Origin: Kappaphycus alvarezii
Taxonomy: Eukaryota > Rhodophyta > Florideophyceae > Gigartinales > Solieriaceae
Assembly: GCA_002205965.3 (NCBI GenBank)
Contig: NADL03000006.1
Location: 186,001-250,000 of the forward strand
Length of the DNA stretch: 64,000 bases
Direction of reading: 5' to 3'
In this document: positions 23,467 to 33,701 of the stretch, piece by piece
Numbering within the stretch: position 1 is the stretch's first letter
How the letters are laid out: the number at the start of each line of letters is the position of its first letter
Program-made: the position numbers and the translations under genes
Notes under the pieces: generated by a model
What the model saw: the letters and a program-made list of their open reading frames with translations, nothing else
What the model was told of the DNA's origin: nothing
The model's database searches: none

Positions 23467-24233
23467 TAAACAATTGAGACATACATAACACTTTATAAAA
23501 GCAATATCTAACAACAACAGGATAAATAAATAAGTACGCATTACAGCAATCAGGGATAACTTATGCAGCTTACTTGCTCCAGTAGTTGGGATTGATTTGA
23601 ACCTTTGTGTTGGACGTTTGCTCGAGACAGAACTGGTAAGGCAGGGTTAAAAATGCTTGATCACTCGAATCTCCGGATGCTGCTGTACAGCGGCTATGGG
23701 CGCGGGGCGCTTCTTCCGGGGATGGTACCCCAAAGGGGTGTAGTGTGAGAGCTTCCGTTTGGTGCCAACCTTACTTGTCTTGAGTGGACGTACGCTGCCA
23801 GCAATGGCCGGCCTGGGGAGGCACACGAAGGGGAGAGGATGTTCCAGCGAGGAGCAGGTGAGTTGCCAGGACCGAGATAATGACCGGGAGTAATGGAATG
23901 GTGGAATTGGATGAGGTGATCGGCGTGTCTCCCCAGACGCTGTGAAATCCTTGTCCGGTTCCATTCGTTCCATCATGCGTACGCTTGGGTAAACTCTTTA
24001 GATTTGGTGTGTTCGCGTCGCAAGAGTTGTAAGGAGAGTAGCGCGGTCATACGCCCGTGACCACCATGCGTGTTGATCCTCTGACCAGAACCAAATCAAA
24101 ACTTCCACCGGTTGCGTTTGCGTGACACTTCAGTCATCAGAATTCCATAAATAACGAATAAATCATAACAAAATCAAGAACAAAAGACGGCTTGTGATTG
24201 GGCCATGAAGGATGAGTGGAGGGAGGGAGGCGG
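23467..24233. other. GC-rich segment, origin unknown
   Basis: This segment lies between the LINE C-terminal fragment and the left 49-bp repeat of the DIRS element. A 109-codon minus-strand frame at 23647-23976 is rich in Arg, Pro and Ser and matches no family I recognise. It could be the 3' untranslated part of the DIRS element or residual LINE sequence. Confidence 0.35.
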
Positions 24234-24282
24234 GAGAACAAGCGACGACTTGAGGGACCAGAAGTTGTGCCAAAGGTTTCCA
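24234..24282 (+). repeat. 49-bp direct repeat, left copy (DIRS border)
   Basis: Runs from GAGAACAAGCGACGACTTGA to GCCAAAGGTTTCCA. The copy at 28377-28425 has the same orientation and differs at one base (C versus A after GACGA). The left copy follows the recombinase gene on the minus strand. It may be a terminal repeat of the DIRS element, one half of a split direct repeat, or a duplicated integration site. Confidence 0.9.
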
Positions 24283-24559
24283 AGTTGTCGTTATATAGAC
24301 CTGTCGACGGGTTCTGATCGCACATCAAGTCCTTGAGCAACGGTAAGCTGCCAACGTGGCCATATCTCGAGTGGCTTACAGTCCGGCGGATGCAAATGCA
24401 ACCGAGATGCAGACGTGGGAGCGTTTGCTTCCAGTTGTGGATCACAGCCACGTCGAAGCCCCTTTATCATATTCACCCATCATTTTCCAATCATTCCACC
24501 GAATTAAACAATTAAGAAAACCAAAGGACCGTAGGGAGCATTCGAGAGTGAGGTTACAA

Positions 24560-25460
24560 AAGTGACCGAAGAAAAAGAGCGAATCCTCCGTTTGTAAAAC
24601 ACGACCATCCAAATAAGATTCTCGGAACGTGCGGCTGGCCGTCCAATCACCCCAAATCAAAATCCTGTATCTTGAAACCAATGGCAGCACATTCCGAGGC
24701 TGCCCCCATGCGCAGCGAGTGCGAGGACCATGATACTTGAGGTGGAGGAGCCACGTTGAGTTCTTCTAAGCATGAGCGGAGCCAAACTGTAATTGTTCTG
24801 GCACTTGTAGACAGTTTTCCCGGGATGGCCCAATAATAGTTGCTGGTTGTGCGGTTTCTCTGCGAATAGCGTCATATCGCGCAACAGGTCGATCAAACTC
24901 GTCTCGAAATTGGATTCGACGATACGAAAGGGTGTGAGCCACTTGTTGCTATTCTTCCGTAACGCGATAGCTATATCGACGGAATTTGAGACACCGAAAT
25001 ATTGCTGAGGAGTAACGACACAGCTTCACCACGTTCGAAGAACACATAGCTGACCAATACAGCAGTTGCATTTCGGAGAAATATCTTATCGGTTGTGGCA
25101 AGCGCCTGTAAACACTTGGCGAGCCACGAGCTGGGTAGTGCGCGACGTTCGGAGGCCAATGTGGATCACTGATCAATTTCCGTTCCCGGTCTGCTTGTTG
25201 ATATGCGGAGATAGCGAGTTGGATTAAGGGTATAGGTCAAAGTCGCCGATGAGTAGTTGGCGGTAACGACGTTGGAAATGTAGTTACGGACTGACGAAGC
25301 ACTGACCTTATCTTGATTGAACAGCCAGCCAAGGTATCGAAGTAAAGAACTTTCTGACCCCCGAGTGGGTCAATTTTGTCTTCCAGCAGAATTGCATCCA
25401 TTTCTTCCACAAGATTTCGTTCGAACGCCACGTGTTCGAGCTCTAGCTTGTGCATCAACT
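24560..25460 (-). pseudogene. DIRS tyrosine recombinase, broken
   Basis: Tyrosine recombinase that would integrate the circular DNA copy of the element. The N-terminal core-binding region reads KVSASSVRNYISNVV (near 25300). The catalytic part has FLRNATAVLVSYVFFERGEA (first Arg region, near 25050). The H-S-L-R box with following MGAAS lies at 24710-24721, and GDWTASRTFRESYLDGRV has the nucleophilic Tyr at 24613-24615. The H-x-x-R box and the Tyr are therefore preserved. Frames change several times and stops interrupt the middle, so the protein is not made intact. Position downstream of RNase H is as expected for DIRS elements. Confidence 0.78.
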
Positions 25461-27464
25461 GTGCAATCGTAGTTCCCTGAAGTATGACCCATGCCTGCTG
25501 CAGCCAGCACCGATTGTTGTAACGTGACAGCCAACGGCAGCGAGGCCGCTTCGTCAGCTAATTTTCCACACGGCGAGTTTCCACGGTGGCGACGGCATTT
25601 GCGGCGGGGCCCAAACTGGGGTAGGTAAAGGTCTTCTGCGTCGAAAACCCGCGGTTGTGCCATGTGGAGCAAGCGAGTAAACCATTGGTGCGCGGGCCAG
25701 TACGGTGTGACGAGAATTCCCTTGGCCTGTTCGTGACAGATTTTCTTGACGACGAGTGGCAGTAGCTTGAGCGGCGGATTCCAGAAATGATTTCCGTACT
25801 CCAATCCTGACTGAGTGCGTTGATCCCGAGGGAGCCAGGAGATGCGAATTCGCTGTTGAATCGGCTGCATACCTTGTTGGTGCTGTCGGCGAAACGGTCG
25901 ATGGTTGGTGGAAACGATTCGAGAAGGGGTTGGATTGCCTTCGTGTTGATTCTCCAATCGTCGAGCGTGTGGAGCCTGGATAACCGGTCTGCAAATTGAT
26001 TCACGGCGGAGGGGAGATAATGAGACTCGATTGAGATTCCAAGTCGGTCCAGCAAGCGGTGTAGCACTCGGAGCTCTTGCATGAGAGGTCTGGATTTGGT
26101 GGTCATGGCATTCAAGATTGACACGACCGCTTGGTTGTCCTCCCAGATTTTGAGATGTGTCCCTGAGCGTAGCATTGTTGCGAAGGACCGAATGTTGTCC
26201 GTAACCGCGCGTAATTCCAGGAACGTGATTGGTTTCACACGAGTGCCGGGTCCCATAGTCCCCGTGCTTCCCAAGTCCCTTGGGCCCCTGGTCGAAGATC
26301 CGACCCTAGAGTACCCCCCTGACCGATCGATGTGGACGCGTCGGAGTGGAGAGCCATGGTAGGGGATGGAGTGACATTAGCCGTTCGGGTGGGTGCTTGG
26401 CGAGATCCCGCCAAAACCTGAGGTCCCATTCCAGCGTGGAGCAGTCGAACCCGTTTTCCTGACTTCGTTGGTCGGTTCTGCATGGAGTCGTACAGTGACC
26501 GGGTGTAGAACCGGGCGAGCGGCATAGCGAGCGAGCATGAAATCGCTACCCCTGTGAAATGGCGTAGTAGCTGGACGTTGACGAGACGTTTGTTTCGGCG
26601 GCCTTGGCGCAACAGTTGCTGTGCAATACCGCGCAGTTTGTCCATCCGTCGAGCCGTAATTCCAAAAACCATTCGAGAGGTATCGATAACGAACCCTAGG
26701 TGCTCGATACTGCGAGTTCCCGTCCAATTTCCCTTGTCTTCTTTCCGCAACAGCCCACAGGCCTGTAGCAACTGGTCGATTTGTTGCTTGGCCTTTCGTA
26801 GTCGGGTACGACTCCTTACAGCGATGAGAAAGTCGTCCATGTAAGGGTGGATGCGTAGTCGGAGGTGGCGTATGTAACGAACCATAGGGCGCATGAACTT
26901 GACGAAGTAGGCGGGTGAAAGCTTCCAGCCGAAAGGGAGGGCAATACATCGGAAGTATCGATTGACCTTGAATAGAAACCAATTCCGTATCTTTGGGTGG
27001 AGGCGGAAATGATGATATCCTTTGGCGATGTCGAAAGAGAACATGAGATCCGCTTGTTTGAGTTCCAGAGCGAACCCTTCGAGAGTTTCCATCTTCACCG
27101 GCATGTCGCGGAACAGCGTTGATTGTCGAGATAGGTTGACAACCAGCCGCTGCTTGTCTCCTGAACGGCTACAAACGCGTTGGATATTGGGTAACCCTCG
27201 CGTGTAGCCTTCGTGCGTGTCTGGTGAAATTTTTCGTAAGTTCTCCGATGTAGAGCGTCGGCAATGGCTGAGTCGAAGAATCCCTGTCTTCTGGGGCAAT
27301 AGGATTTGAGGGAGAGAATTGAGTATGGTGAAGAGATGTTTTGATGGGAGCCTCGTACACCCCGTAGCGGAGGGCTCGGAGTAGGAATTCGGAGGCATGA
27401 AGGGTATTGGACCAAAAGGGAGCGGCACATTTGGTATTGTGCCAGAGGACGTGCGACATACCAA
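25461..27464 (-). pseudogene. DIRS reverse transcriptase and RNase H, frameshifted
   Basis: RT blocks: DSAIADALHRRTYEKFHQTR upstream in another frame, KQRLVVNLSRQ, LMFSFDIAKGYHHFRLHP (motif A), CIALPFGWKLSPAYFVKF, HPYMDDFLIAV (catalytic YMDD at 26835-26843) and HLGFVIDTSRMVF. RNase H blocks: HSDASTSIGQGG (Asp), FLELRAV (Glu), IWEDNQAVVSILNA (Asp) and NQFADRLSRL (Asp), so all four acidic positions are present. After RNase H comes a long linker (IDRFADSTNKVCSRFNSEFA, WPAHQWFTRLLHMA). Frameshifts lie near 27160 and 26250. The family assignment is strong from the combination of YMDD with the DIRS-type LPFGW and ADRLSRL blocks. Confidence 0.85.
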
Positions 27465-27499
27465 AAGAAAAAGGTTGCGACAGCAACCGTTTTACTTGC

Positions 27500-28313
27500 G
27501 AGCGGGCTTCTGCTCAGATCTTCCTTGTCCGCGGCCCTTCTGCGTCCTCCCGAAGCAGCTTGCTGCTTATTGAACTCCTGGTATGCTTGAGAGCGGAGCT
27601 CAGCGAACTTCTGTTTGGTTGAACGATACAGTTCCGAAGAGTAGGGGTAGTCGTCTTCACGGAGATATTTCTGTAGAGAATAGCCTCCGTTTTGCCTGAT
27701 TCGAGAGCGTCGGCGAAGAAGTCCCACGTTCCAGTACCGGTCGTAGGAAGCTTGAAGGAAGTGGTTGAGCACTGCGAAGGCCTCGGTGGCGGCGTCAACG
27801 TCTTTGGCGAGAGCTTCTGTGACCTTGTGCGCGGTGGCGAGGGCGTTTCACAGTTGTCACCGATGTTCACAAGACTTCTGCTTCCCAACCGTCCCGGAGA
27901 TCTGCGGACTTGATCCTTCCGAATAGCCCTTCTGGTTCCGGAATGAACCTCTTGGCGGGAATGGCGCGGTAGTTGCCGGTTTCCCAAACTTGTTGAGCTT
28001 CCCGTAGCGGCGTAAGCTCTCGTGCTGCGAAGGTGTCAGCGACGTGTTCGCGGAAGGGGTTGGTAGTGAAAACTGTAAACTTCCCAACTGAAAGGCTTCT
28101 GCAGCAGATGGAGATTTGTCGGCAGGCGGCCGACGGGGCCTCGGCGGCACTTGCAGTCGCAGCTGGTGTAGGAGCGGCTGCGTTTCCTGAGTTCGATCGG
28201 AGAAGGTTGACGATTTCGGAGAGCTGGCCTTCATGCCGGCAACCTTTCTCGAGAGTGACGATGCGAGACTGAGAGGATTGTGCAGAGGAGGAGCAGGAGG
28301 AGTCATTAGTCAT
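27500..28313 (-). pseudogene. DIRS gag-like ORF, frameshifted
   Basis: The likely start is the ATG at 28313 (MTNDSSCSSSAQSS), because the frame upstream of it belongs to LINE sequence. The first part has a predicted helical stretch (VTLEKGCRHEGQLSEIVNLL) and a Ala/Ser-rich linker. A later part in another frame reads FLQASYDRYWNVGLLRRRSR, then DYPYSSELYRSTKQKFAELR and a basic GGRRRAADKE tail, which resembles gag C-termini of DIRS elements. At least two frame changes are needed. The function, particle or RNA binding, is inferred from position. Confidence 0.55.
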
Positions 28314-28376
28314 GGTGTTTTGACGTGTTTGTGAATTCGACCTAGACGAGGATTCGCCCGGGCTGGTTCGAAGGTT

Positions 28377-28425
28377 GAGAACAAGCGACGAATTGAGGGA
28401 CCAGAAGTTGTGCCAAAGGTTTCCA
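28377..28425 (+). repeat. 49-bp direct repeat, right copy (DIRS border)
   Basis: Same orientation as 24234-24282 with one mismatch. On the minus strand it immediately follows LINE coding sequence and immediately precedes the DIRS 5' part. Its reverse complement starts at TGGAAACCTTTGG, which in one frame continues the LINE motif as METFG. Confidence 0.9.
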
Positions 28426-28565
28426 TGACTGGCCCTGCTGGCGATAGTTCTCACAAGTTCCTTGACACCGGCGAACGCCGCCGGATGCAAGCCTCCGAGA
28501 CCTGAAATGGGGACGAGAACCAGCATGCTAATGGATGGTACGTTGGAGTTAACTTTTTCCAACAA
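28426..28565 (-). pseudogene. LINE C-terminal fragment, copy 2, cut by the DIRS element
   Basis: The minus strand reads LVPISGLGGLHPAAFAGVKE followed by LVRTIASRA. The other LINE copies have VPIPIYTLGD-HPDAYAVLTD (15.8 kb) and VPVPISTQGELHPDAYEVLN (29.0 kb) at the same place. The rest of the C-terminus is absent because the 49-bp repeat and the DIRS element begin here. An ATG at 28565 lies upstream in the same frame but the fragment is not a real gene start. Confidence 0.65.
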
Positions 28566-28640
28566 AATGCCGAATTTCTATGATAATTCGAAGAGAATTT
28601 AATTAGGTTAAATTTTGCTGCCATCCTGCCTAGCTAGCTA

Positions 28641-28680
28641 GGGGAAATGAGGGGTGATTTAATATTTGAAAGAAATGGTC
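28641..28680 (-). repeat. LINE 3' tail, copy 2 (inverted)
   Basis: Contains GGGGTGATTTAATATTTGAA. The same element occurs at 34356-34395 with about 36 of 41 positions matching, and its reverse complement resembles the tail of the 14-16 kb LINE. It lies downstream (minus strand) of the LINE C-terminus at 28.9-29.3 kb. Confidence 0.55.
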
Positions 28681-28869
28681 TGCTACCTGCTCGGGGTGCA
28701 CTGCTTGCAAGAATGGGGAAATCTTTGGTGCTTTCGCGCGCCCCAGTGCACGTGACTGATTGAGTCCATCCAGTTAGTTCTCAACTGAATAGTCGGTCAG
28801 CAGGTGCACACTCAAGATAAGAAATGAGTAAAGATCCTCTCTGTTACCGTATTAATTTAGCGACATTGG

Positions 28870-29345
28870 CGGTTATCAGCCGAAAGGGGCATATCTAAGC
28901 ATGAAAAGCGGACATGGGGTGACGTTCTTACAGGACTGGCGTAAGGCCAGCCGCGAGACACGCAGCATTGGAAGAAACTGCTACCGCGGCATGTCGCTGC
29001 AAAACGACGGATCTTATCCGCCCGAAGGTCTCCATGGCCCTCACAGCGACGTGCCTGGCCACGTCGTTCAAAACCTCATATGCGTCAGGGTGCAACTCGC
29101 CTTGAGTAGATATGGGCACCGGGACAATTCGGGACCTGGCATTCTCAGTGATGAAATCTTCGTACCTTCTGAATTTCAAAGTTGGTGGTGAACCAATGCA
29201 TTTAAGGAAGTTAATGGCTTGAAGCAGCAAACTCTTCGATTCGAGGGAGCGAGCGGATTAACGAATGTGACGTCAAAGAAATCTGTTCCGCCGCTTCGCC
29301 CCATAGCCCTAATGTCCGGTCTCGTGCGGTGTGTACCGTGGGAGC
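28870..29345 (-). pseudogene. LINE C-terminal fragment, copy 4, with intact PD-x13-D motif
   Basis: The minus strand begins HRTRPDIRAMGRSGGTDFF, directly followed by DVTFVNPLAPSNRR. After one frameshift it continues RIVPVPISTQGELHPDAYEV, then VRAMETFGRIRSVVLQRHAA and SSNAACLAAGLTPVL. Thirteen residues separate the Asp of R-P-D (29314-29316) from the next key Asp (29272-29274), within the PD-x(12-14)-D spacing described for the restriction-like endonuclease of R2-type LINEs. Upstream RT sequence is missing, so this is a strongly truncated copy. The endonuclease role is inferred from motif and position. Confidence 0.68.
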
Positions 29346-30570
29346 GGGGTTCCATGAATAGTGCTGAGTGGCCTTCACCAAGTCTGATGTGAGTAGTGTA
29401 ACCTAGCAGTCGTGGCAGTCATTTCTCTCTTGGAAAAATGCACAACTTTAAATGGCATTATTCGGCGAAACCCTTCCACGAGAACCGCGACATGCTATTG
29501 TTAGAGTGTGGCGGCCGGTGGGCAATTCTCGAATGCATCATTGCCGCATGGAGTGGCTTCGTTCAGTCAGCATTCATACTTCACGCTTCTGCTCAGTTCC
29601 TATCTGGATGCTCTTTAGCAAGTACACATACCGCAGAACTATACTTGCTGATACTCAGGTTTGTAAGGTACTTCAATGGCGGAAAAACGCTTCTTTGTCG
29701 CAGTTTCAAGCTTCTGAATGTCTTTTAATGCTTGACAAATGACCTAGGTTGTGCTTGGGTGGCAAATTGGAAAACTTGTGTAATATGAAGGAAGGAAAGA
29801 AGTTTAATGCGTTCAGTATCTACTGAGCCATATTTCCATGTAAGGCTTCTCTGCATTAATTCTATCTAGAATTTTGTCCTCATGGCAGTTTGGGAGTCTT
29901 CAGGGTTCTATTCGAGTTTCCGGTAATCGTTCTACGTGGTGGCCCTTTCCCTCGTTGCTTGTTCACTTGTCAAGTTTTGAATTAAGGTCGTTATCTTGCC
30001 TCGACGGGCATAAAACGTCAACTGGAAGGCCGGCGAATTTTCTCTGAACTGGGACCTTCCATTTCTTTCGGTCTTGTAATTAATCGGCAAGCAAATGGCA
30101 ATTTGGGCCCGCATAATTTACCATTGTGCTTATTTCTTGATGCAGCAAAGCCGCAATGCCGTAATTATTTACTGTACTGTGCAGCACATCGAAGCAGTTT
30201 GTTGGGGTTATTAACTTGGGTTTGACTTAGTCTTCAAATGCGTGAACTGATCTCCAATGGATGAATTTGTAAATGGCTGTTTCACGCTGCAACGGCTCTC
30301 CGTAAAGGACGCCTCTCTTCGAAGAGATCAGATCCGCCACATACTGTACTTGACCAAAGTTCTATACAGATCATCATAATCAAGATTCACGTTACCTCTT
30401 CTGATTGGCCCGTGGATCTTTTTTGTGTGGCCCACAGGTAGCCATCTCGGCTGTCCCACATTAAGACATACTTCAGTTCATCTTGCGGAAAAGATAAAGA
30501 CAAAAATTAACCAAAATTTCTGTTTCCCATCCTGAAGAATATCGAGAGATGACGCATTTGAGTATCTTTG
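29346..30570. other. GC-moderate segment without recognised genes
   Basis: Overlapping open frames at 29438-29742 (+) and 29932-30114 (-) have no recognisable domain. A TTTACTGTACTGTGCAG motif near 30165 belongs to the GTAC-rich repeat family. Nothing else could be supported. Confidence 0.4.
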
Positions 30571-30607
30571 CACAGTACAGTACAGTACAGCGCCGTACTG
30601 TATAGCA
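30571..30607. repeat. GTAC palindromic tract with hairpin potential
   Basis: Tandem ACAGTACAGTACAGTACAG followed by CGC and CGTACTGTATAG. The two halves are complementary and could fold back on each other. The tract lies about 650 bp beyond the stop codon of the bZIP gene (downstream on the minus strand). Confidence 0.75.
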
Positions 30608-31261
30608 CATGAAAAGTGGCCCATGATTGTGACAAGGAGATTCGGCCACATGTCCGCCGCCGGTGGCACATGCATTCCAATGTTTGTAGTCTACTCTTGT
30701 TGATTACTGGAATCCAGATACCAATCAACCTACTGAACAGAGTACAAAACGGACACCTCTGCTGGAGTCCATGTGAGCCCTTGCGATCTCACATCGAATT
30801 CAAACCTGGGCGCCCATCAATCTACAGTACTCCGCTACTGGAAATGTATCATCTTATGGCCGCAACTTGTCAACAGTAGGCTCGGATTCAGTCCTATTGC
30901 GTCTACAAAGCAGACATTCTACATTTCTCTCTACAAACAACGCTTGTCCAAACGAGAATTCGTAATCACATAACACTAGGAAACGGATGCAAAAGACACG
31001 CCTCACAGAGAGCATCAACAATCATGGCAAAGTCTCTCACGGATCTTAACACCCCACTGATGCAACACCGTCACAACATCATCCGACAAGTAGAGGTAGC
31101 GACGGCAATACAAATTCCGGTCACCTTGCCCACCGTCAACTCCTTGACTCAATCTTCGTACCTGGTTCTTTCAAACTGGAAGAATACTGAGCTCTTGCAA
31201 GCACCGCCCTTCTCCAATCGACTCCCCACTACTCCCGATGGTCTCCCCGTCTGCATCTTTG

Positions 31262-31917
31262 TCACACGCTTCCACCGCCACCGCTTCTCAACATACTCTC
31301 CAACAACTGCTTTTCCTTCCTCAAAATCTCCAACTCTCGACTCTGTTTATCGTTTGTCCTCGCAAAAGACACACAGCGGTCAACCAAGCTTGCAGTCACT
31401 TCCCTCAAATCTTCCAGCTCGTTCTGTATGTCATTAATTGTAGCCTGCCTTCTTGCTCGACTTCTCTTGGCACTCTCACGATTCCTCAGACGCCTCTTGT
31501 AATGCACCAATGCCCTTTCATCCTCATTCATCCTCCTAACCTCCGCACTGGTGCTACCCGCCAAATCCAATAACATTTCCGCAGGGAAACTATCCGCAAC
31601 TGTATTGGGCATAAGTGACGCCACTTTCTTCTGCTGAGGTTTGGAAACTGAGTCAGCGCGACGTTTCTTTGACGTCGACTTTGCCTTGTTGGAGGTAGGG
31701 ACCACAGAACGGCTTGAATTGGCCGGCTTTGTTGTGGCAGGGGGGGAAGGTGTGTCCCCGGGGTCGAGGAGTCTGACTCACACGGGTCGTCAGGCTCGGT
31801 GGAATCCGAGAGAAGAGAGCGAGAACGTTCCGGAGAAGCCTCGGCATGTTCCAAGCGAAGTTGCTTCTCAGCTAGAGCGGCGGCCTCAACTGCTGCGGTT
31901 ATCACTTCTAGCCCCAT
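31262..31917 (-). CDS. bZIP transcription factor (single frameshift at a C7 run)
   Basis: DNA-binding dimeric transcription factor of the nucleus. The C-terminal frame (from 31705) contains the basic region LVHYKRRLRNRESAKRSRAR with the diagnostic N-x7-R (Asn, then RESAKRS, then Arg). A zipper follows with heptad positions Ile, Leu, Leu, Phe, Gln, Leu, Leu. Before it lie a Lys/Arg-rich stretch (KSTSKKRRADS) and a small acidic segment. The N-terminal 60 codons (start at 31917, GACATGG context; MGLEVITAAVEAAALAEKQL) are in another frame. The switch falls at a run of seven C on the minus strand (about 31740), where eight would keep one frame of about 219 codons. It is thus probably one intronless gene with a sequencing error or a recent indel. 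The alternative is a shorter protein starting at 31705. Confidence 0.85.
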
Positions 31918-32771
31918 GTCGAATGGATGTACAACGAAGAACCGGTGTTAGGCAAAAGAAGAGGGAATGGAACGGTGGAAGAGGATAACGACTTTGCCTG
32001 ATGATTGCGAGGGGTATGGATATTGCAGGCCGGGTGAGCAGCTTTGGGAGAGAGAGTGTTGCGTTGTTATTGAAGAGAGCGAAAAAAGGCGGTTGATGAA
32101 ATAAGTGCGGGGTGAGTAGCTTGTTATGAATGAAACAGCCTCCAGCCGGTGCGGGTGGAAGGTCTTGGCTTTAATGGAGTCTTCGAGGTTTTTTTGTGGG
32201 CGGCGGCGCGGGGTAAACCACGAGGATTGGCAGAGGGCCAAGTTGGGGCTGTAATAATACAGAAAAACTTACATTTTGCCCTTTCTCATCCGAGCAACCA
32301 ATGGGGGTCCAGAATTGACGGTGAGGAGGGTTTGCGTGTCGCTACATACCCTAAAATTTCTCGTCTGGGGGAAAGTTATGGGTGGCTCCTTGTCATTTTG
32401 GGGGCCAAGCCTGAGATTTCGGGAAAAATAGACAATTTTTAGCGGACAATTTTGGTTTCCTTTTTGAGTAACAAGTCTTCTAGGAAGTGTTTTGACTGCT
32501 GGAATTTTCGCGGGTGTTTGTTGGCCGAAAAAGTTACAACCCGTGGGTGAAGGACAAGTGGCAGAGTTTTGGAAATTGTGGTGGCAGCGCACTTAATAGT
32601 TAGGGTTGAGAATTTTGTCGGGGTGAAATAATTTGCGGGTAAGGAAAATGGGTAAAGTTTGAGCGATAGTTCCACACAGGGGTAGGTTAGACTTGGTGAG
32701 GTTTTGCCCCCACTTGTGAATTTGCCGCCAAAGCAGTCTTCACCTGAAGGATGATGCAAAGGGCAATTTTC

Positions 32772-32795
32772 TGTACAGTACTACCGTACTGTACA
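32772..32795. repeat. perfect GTAC inverted repeat, 10-bp arms
   Basis: TGTACAGTAC (32772-32781) is separated by TACC from GTACTGTACA (32786-32795), its exact reverse complement. It is the cleanest example of the palindromic GTAC family in the window and lies about 850 bp upstream of the bZIP start. Confidence 0.88.
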
Positions 32796-33341
32796 AACCG
32801 CCAAACTCTTTGTCGGGTTTGTCGCGTTATCGCGAGTATTGTGGCGTTGACTATGTTCCAACAGCATTGTCGATTTGCATGTTTTCCTTGCTAGCTTCAC
32901 GTCGTGATGTCAGTACGAAGCTGGTTGGGAAGGCAAGCGTATCACTGATCAAGATATGCTTGTACAAGGTGAGAGAGCATGATGGGTGACTCCGTTAACA
33001 TGATTTCAAAGAATGAATGTGAAGGTTGCCAGAAAATGGCATTATTACCGCTGCGAGCTTGTGGCAAAAAAAAATTGCCACGAGGCATGTGGCGGTCGAC
33101 ACGTGGCCCTTCCAAACAATTGACGTCACCGCTTCTTTACGAATAAATTTTTTCAATGACCATGTAGAGCAAGGGGTAGTTTTCATGAGGAATGTTGTCC
33201 CCCACGGCCCTGGATAGATTTCACGTGCTCTTTCCGCCTGGAGCGTTGCAATTAGTGCGCAAATGATACAGTAATAGGTTCACTGTAAGAACGACTTAGG
33301 ATCGGAATGTACCATGCACTGTAACCGCTGACGGTTATGTT

Positions 33342-33502
33342 CTATACAGCACTGTAAAGTAGTATCCCCGCATGTACCCAAAGTACAGTTTTCTCGTTTA
33401 TTCGTTCTATTTCGTACTGTACAGTATATTCAAGCATTTTTTTTTGTTTGCAGCATGCTCTCGACTTCTGCGCTGTACAGTACAGGTACAGTACTGTACT
33501 GT
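33342..33502. repeat. cluster of GTAC/TACTGTAC repeats
   Basis: Three tracts: TACAGCACTGTA near 33345, CGTACTGTACAGTA near 33415, and CTGTACAGTACAGGTACAGT with following ACTGTACTG at 33473-33502. The last is nearly palindromic. A LINE tail starts 9 bp after it. Confidence 0.75.
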
Positions 33503-33510
33503 GCTCATAT

Positions 33511-33546
33511 CGAACATATCTTCCATACATTAAAATAACTCCAAAT
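33511..33546 (+). repeat. LINE 3' tail, copy 3 (solo)
   Basis: CGAACATATCTTCCATACAT followed by TAAAATAACTCCAAA. It matches the tail of the 14-16 kb LINE (CCGACCACATCTTCCATGCA, TTAAAGTAACCCAAA) at about four of five positions. No LINE coding sequence lies upstream of it, so it is an isolated, extremely short copy. Confidence 0.5.
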
Positions 33547-33701
33547 TCCTTCCCCTGAACGCATTAAACTTTTTTCTTCCCTTCTAAAGGCTTGGTGATT
33601 GGAACTGAAAAGCAAACAAAAAGCCGTTGCAGGTATGCATGTGGACTGGGGTATCTCTTGTAGGCAACGACTTGGCAAAATTAGGTTTTTTACAGCGTTG
33701 A

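Larger units (their letters stand above)
24234..28425 (-). mobile_element. DIRS-type retrotransposon (gag, RT/RNase H, tyrosine recombinase)
   Basis: The minus strand encodes, in order, a gag-like protein, DIRS-type reverse transcriptase, RNase H and a tyrosine recombinase. This combination defines the DIRS order: these elements integrate through a tyrosine recombinase instead of a DDE integrase. A 49-bp direct repeat, 48 of 49 identical, brackets the coding part and gives a 4.19-kb unit. The sequence is GC-rich and most key motifs survive, so it is among the youngest insertions here. Several frameshifts make it inactive as sequenced. It lies within LINE C-terminal sequence. Confidence 0.85.

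Noticed and set aside
23162..23491. 109-codon minus-strand frame rich in Tyr, Cys and Thr
   Set aside because: Partly translation of the GTAC repeat. The real coding relic here is the LINE C-terminus in another frame of the same strand.
31024..31437. 137-codon plus-strand open frame with many Ser, Thr and Pro
   Set aside because: It is antisense to the bZIP gene. The minus-strand frame encodes a recognisable bZIP domain, so this is a shadow.
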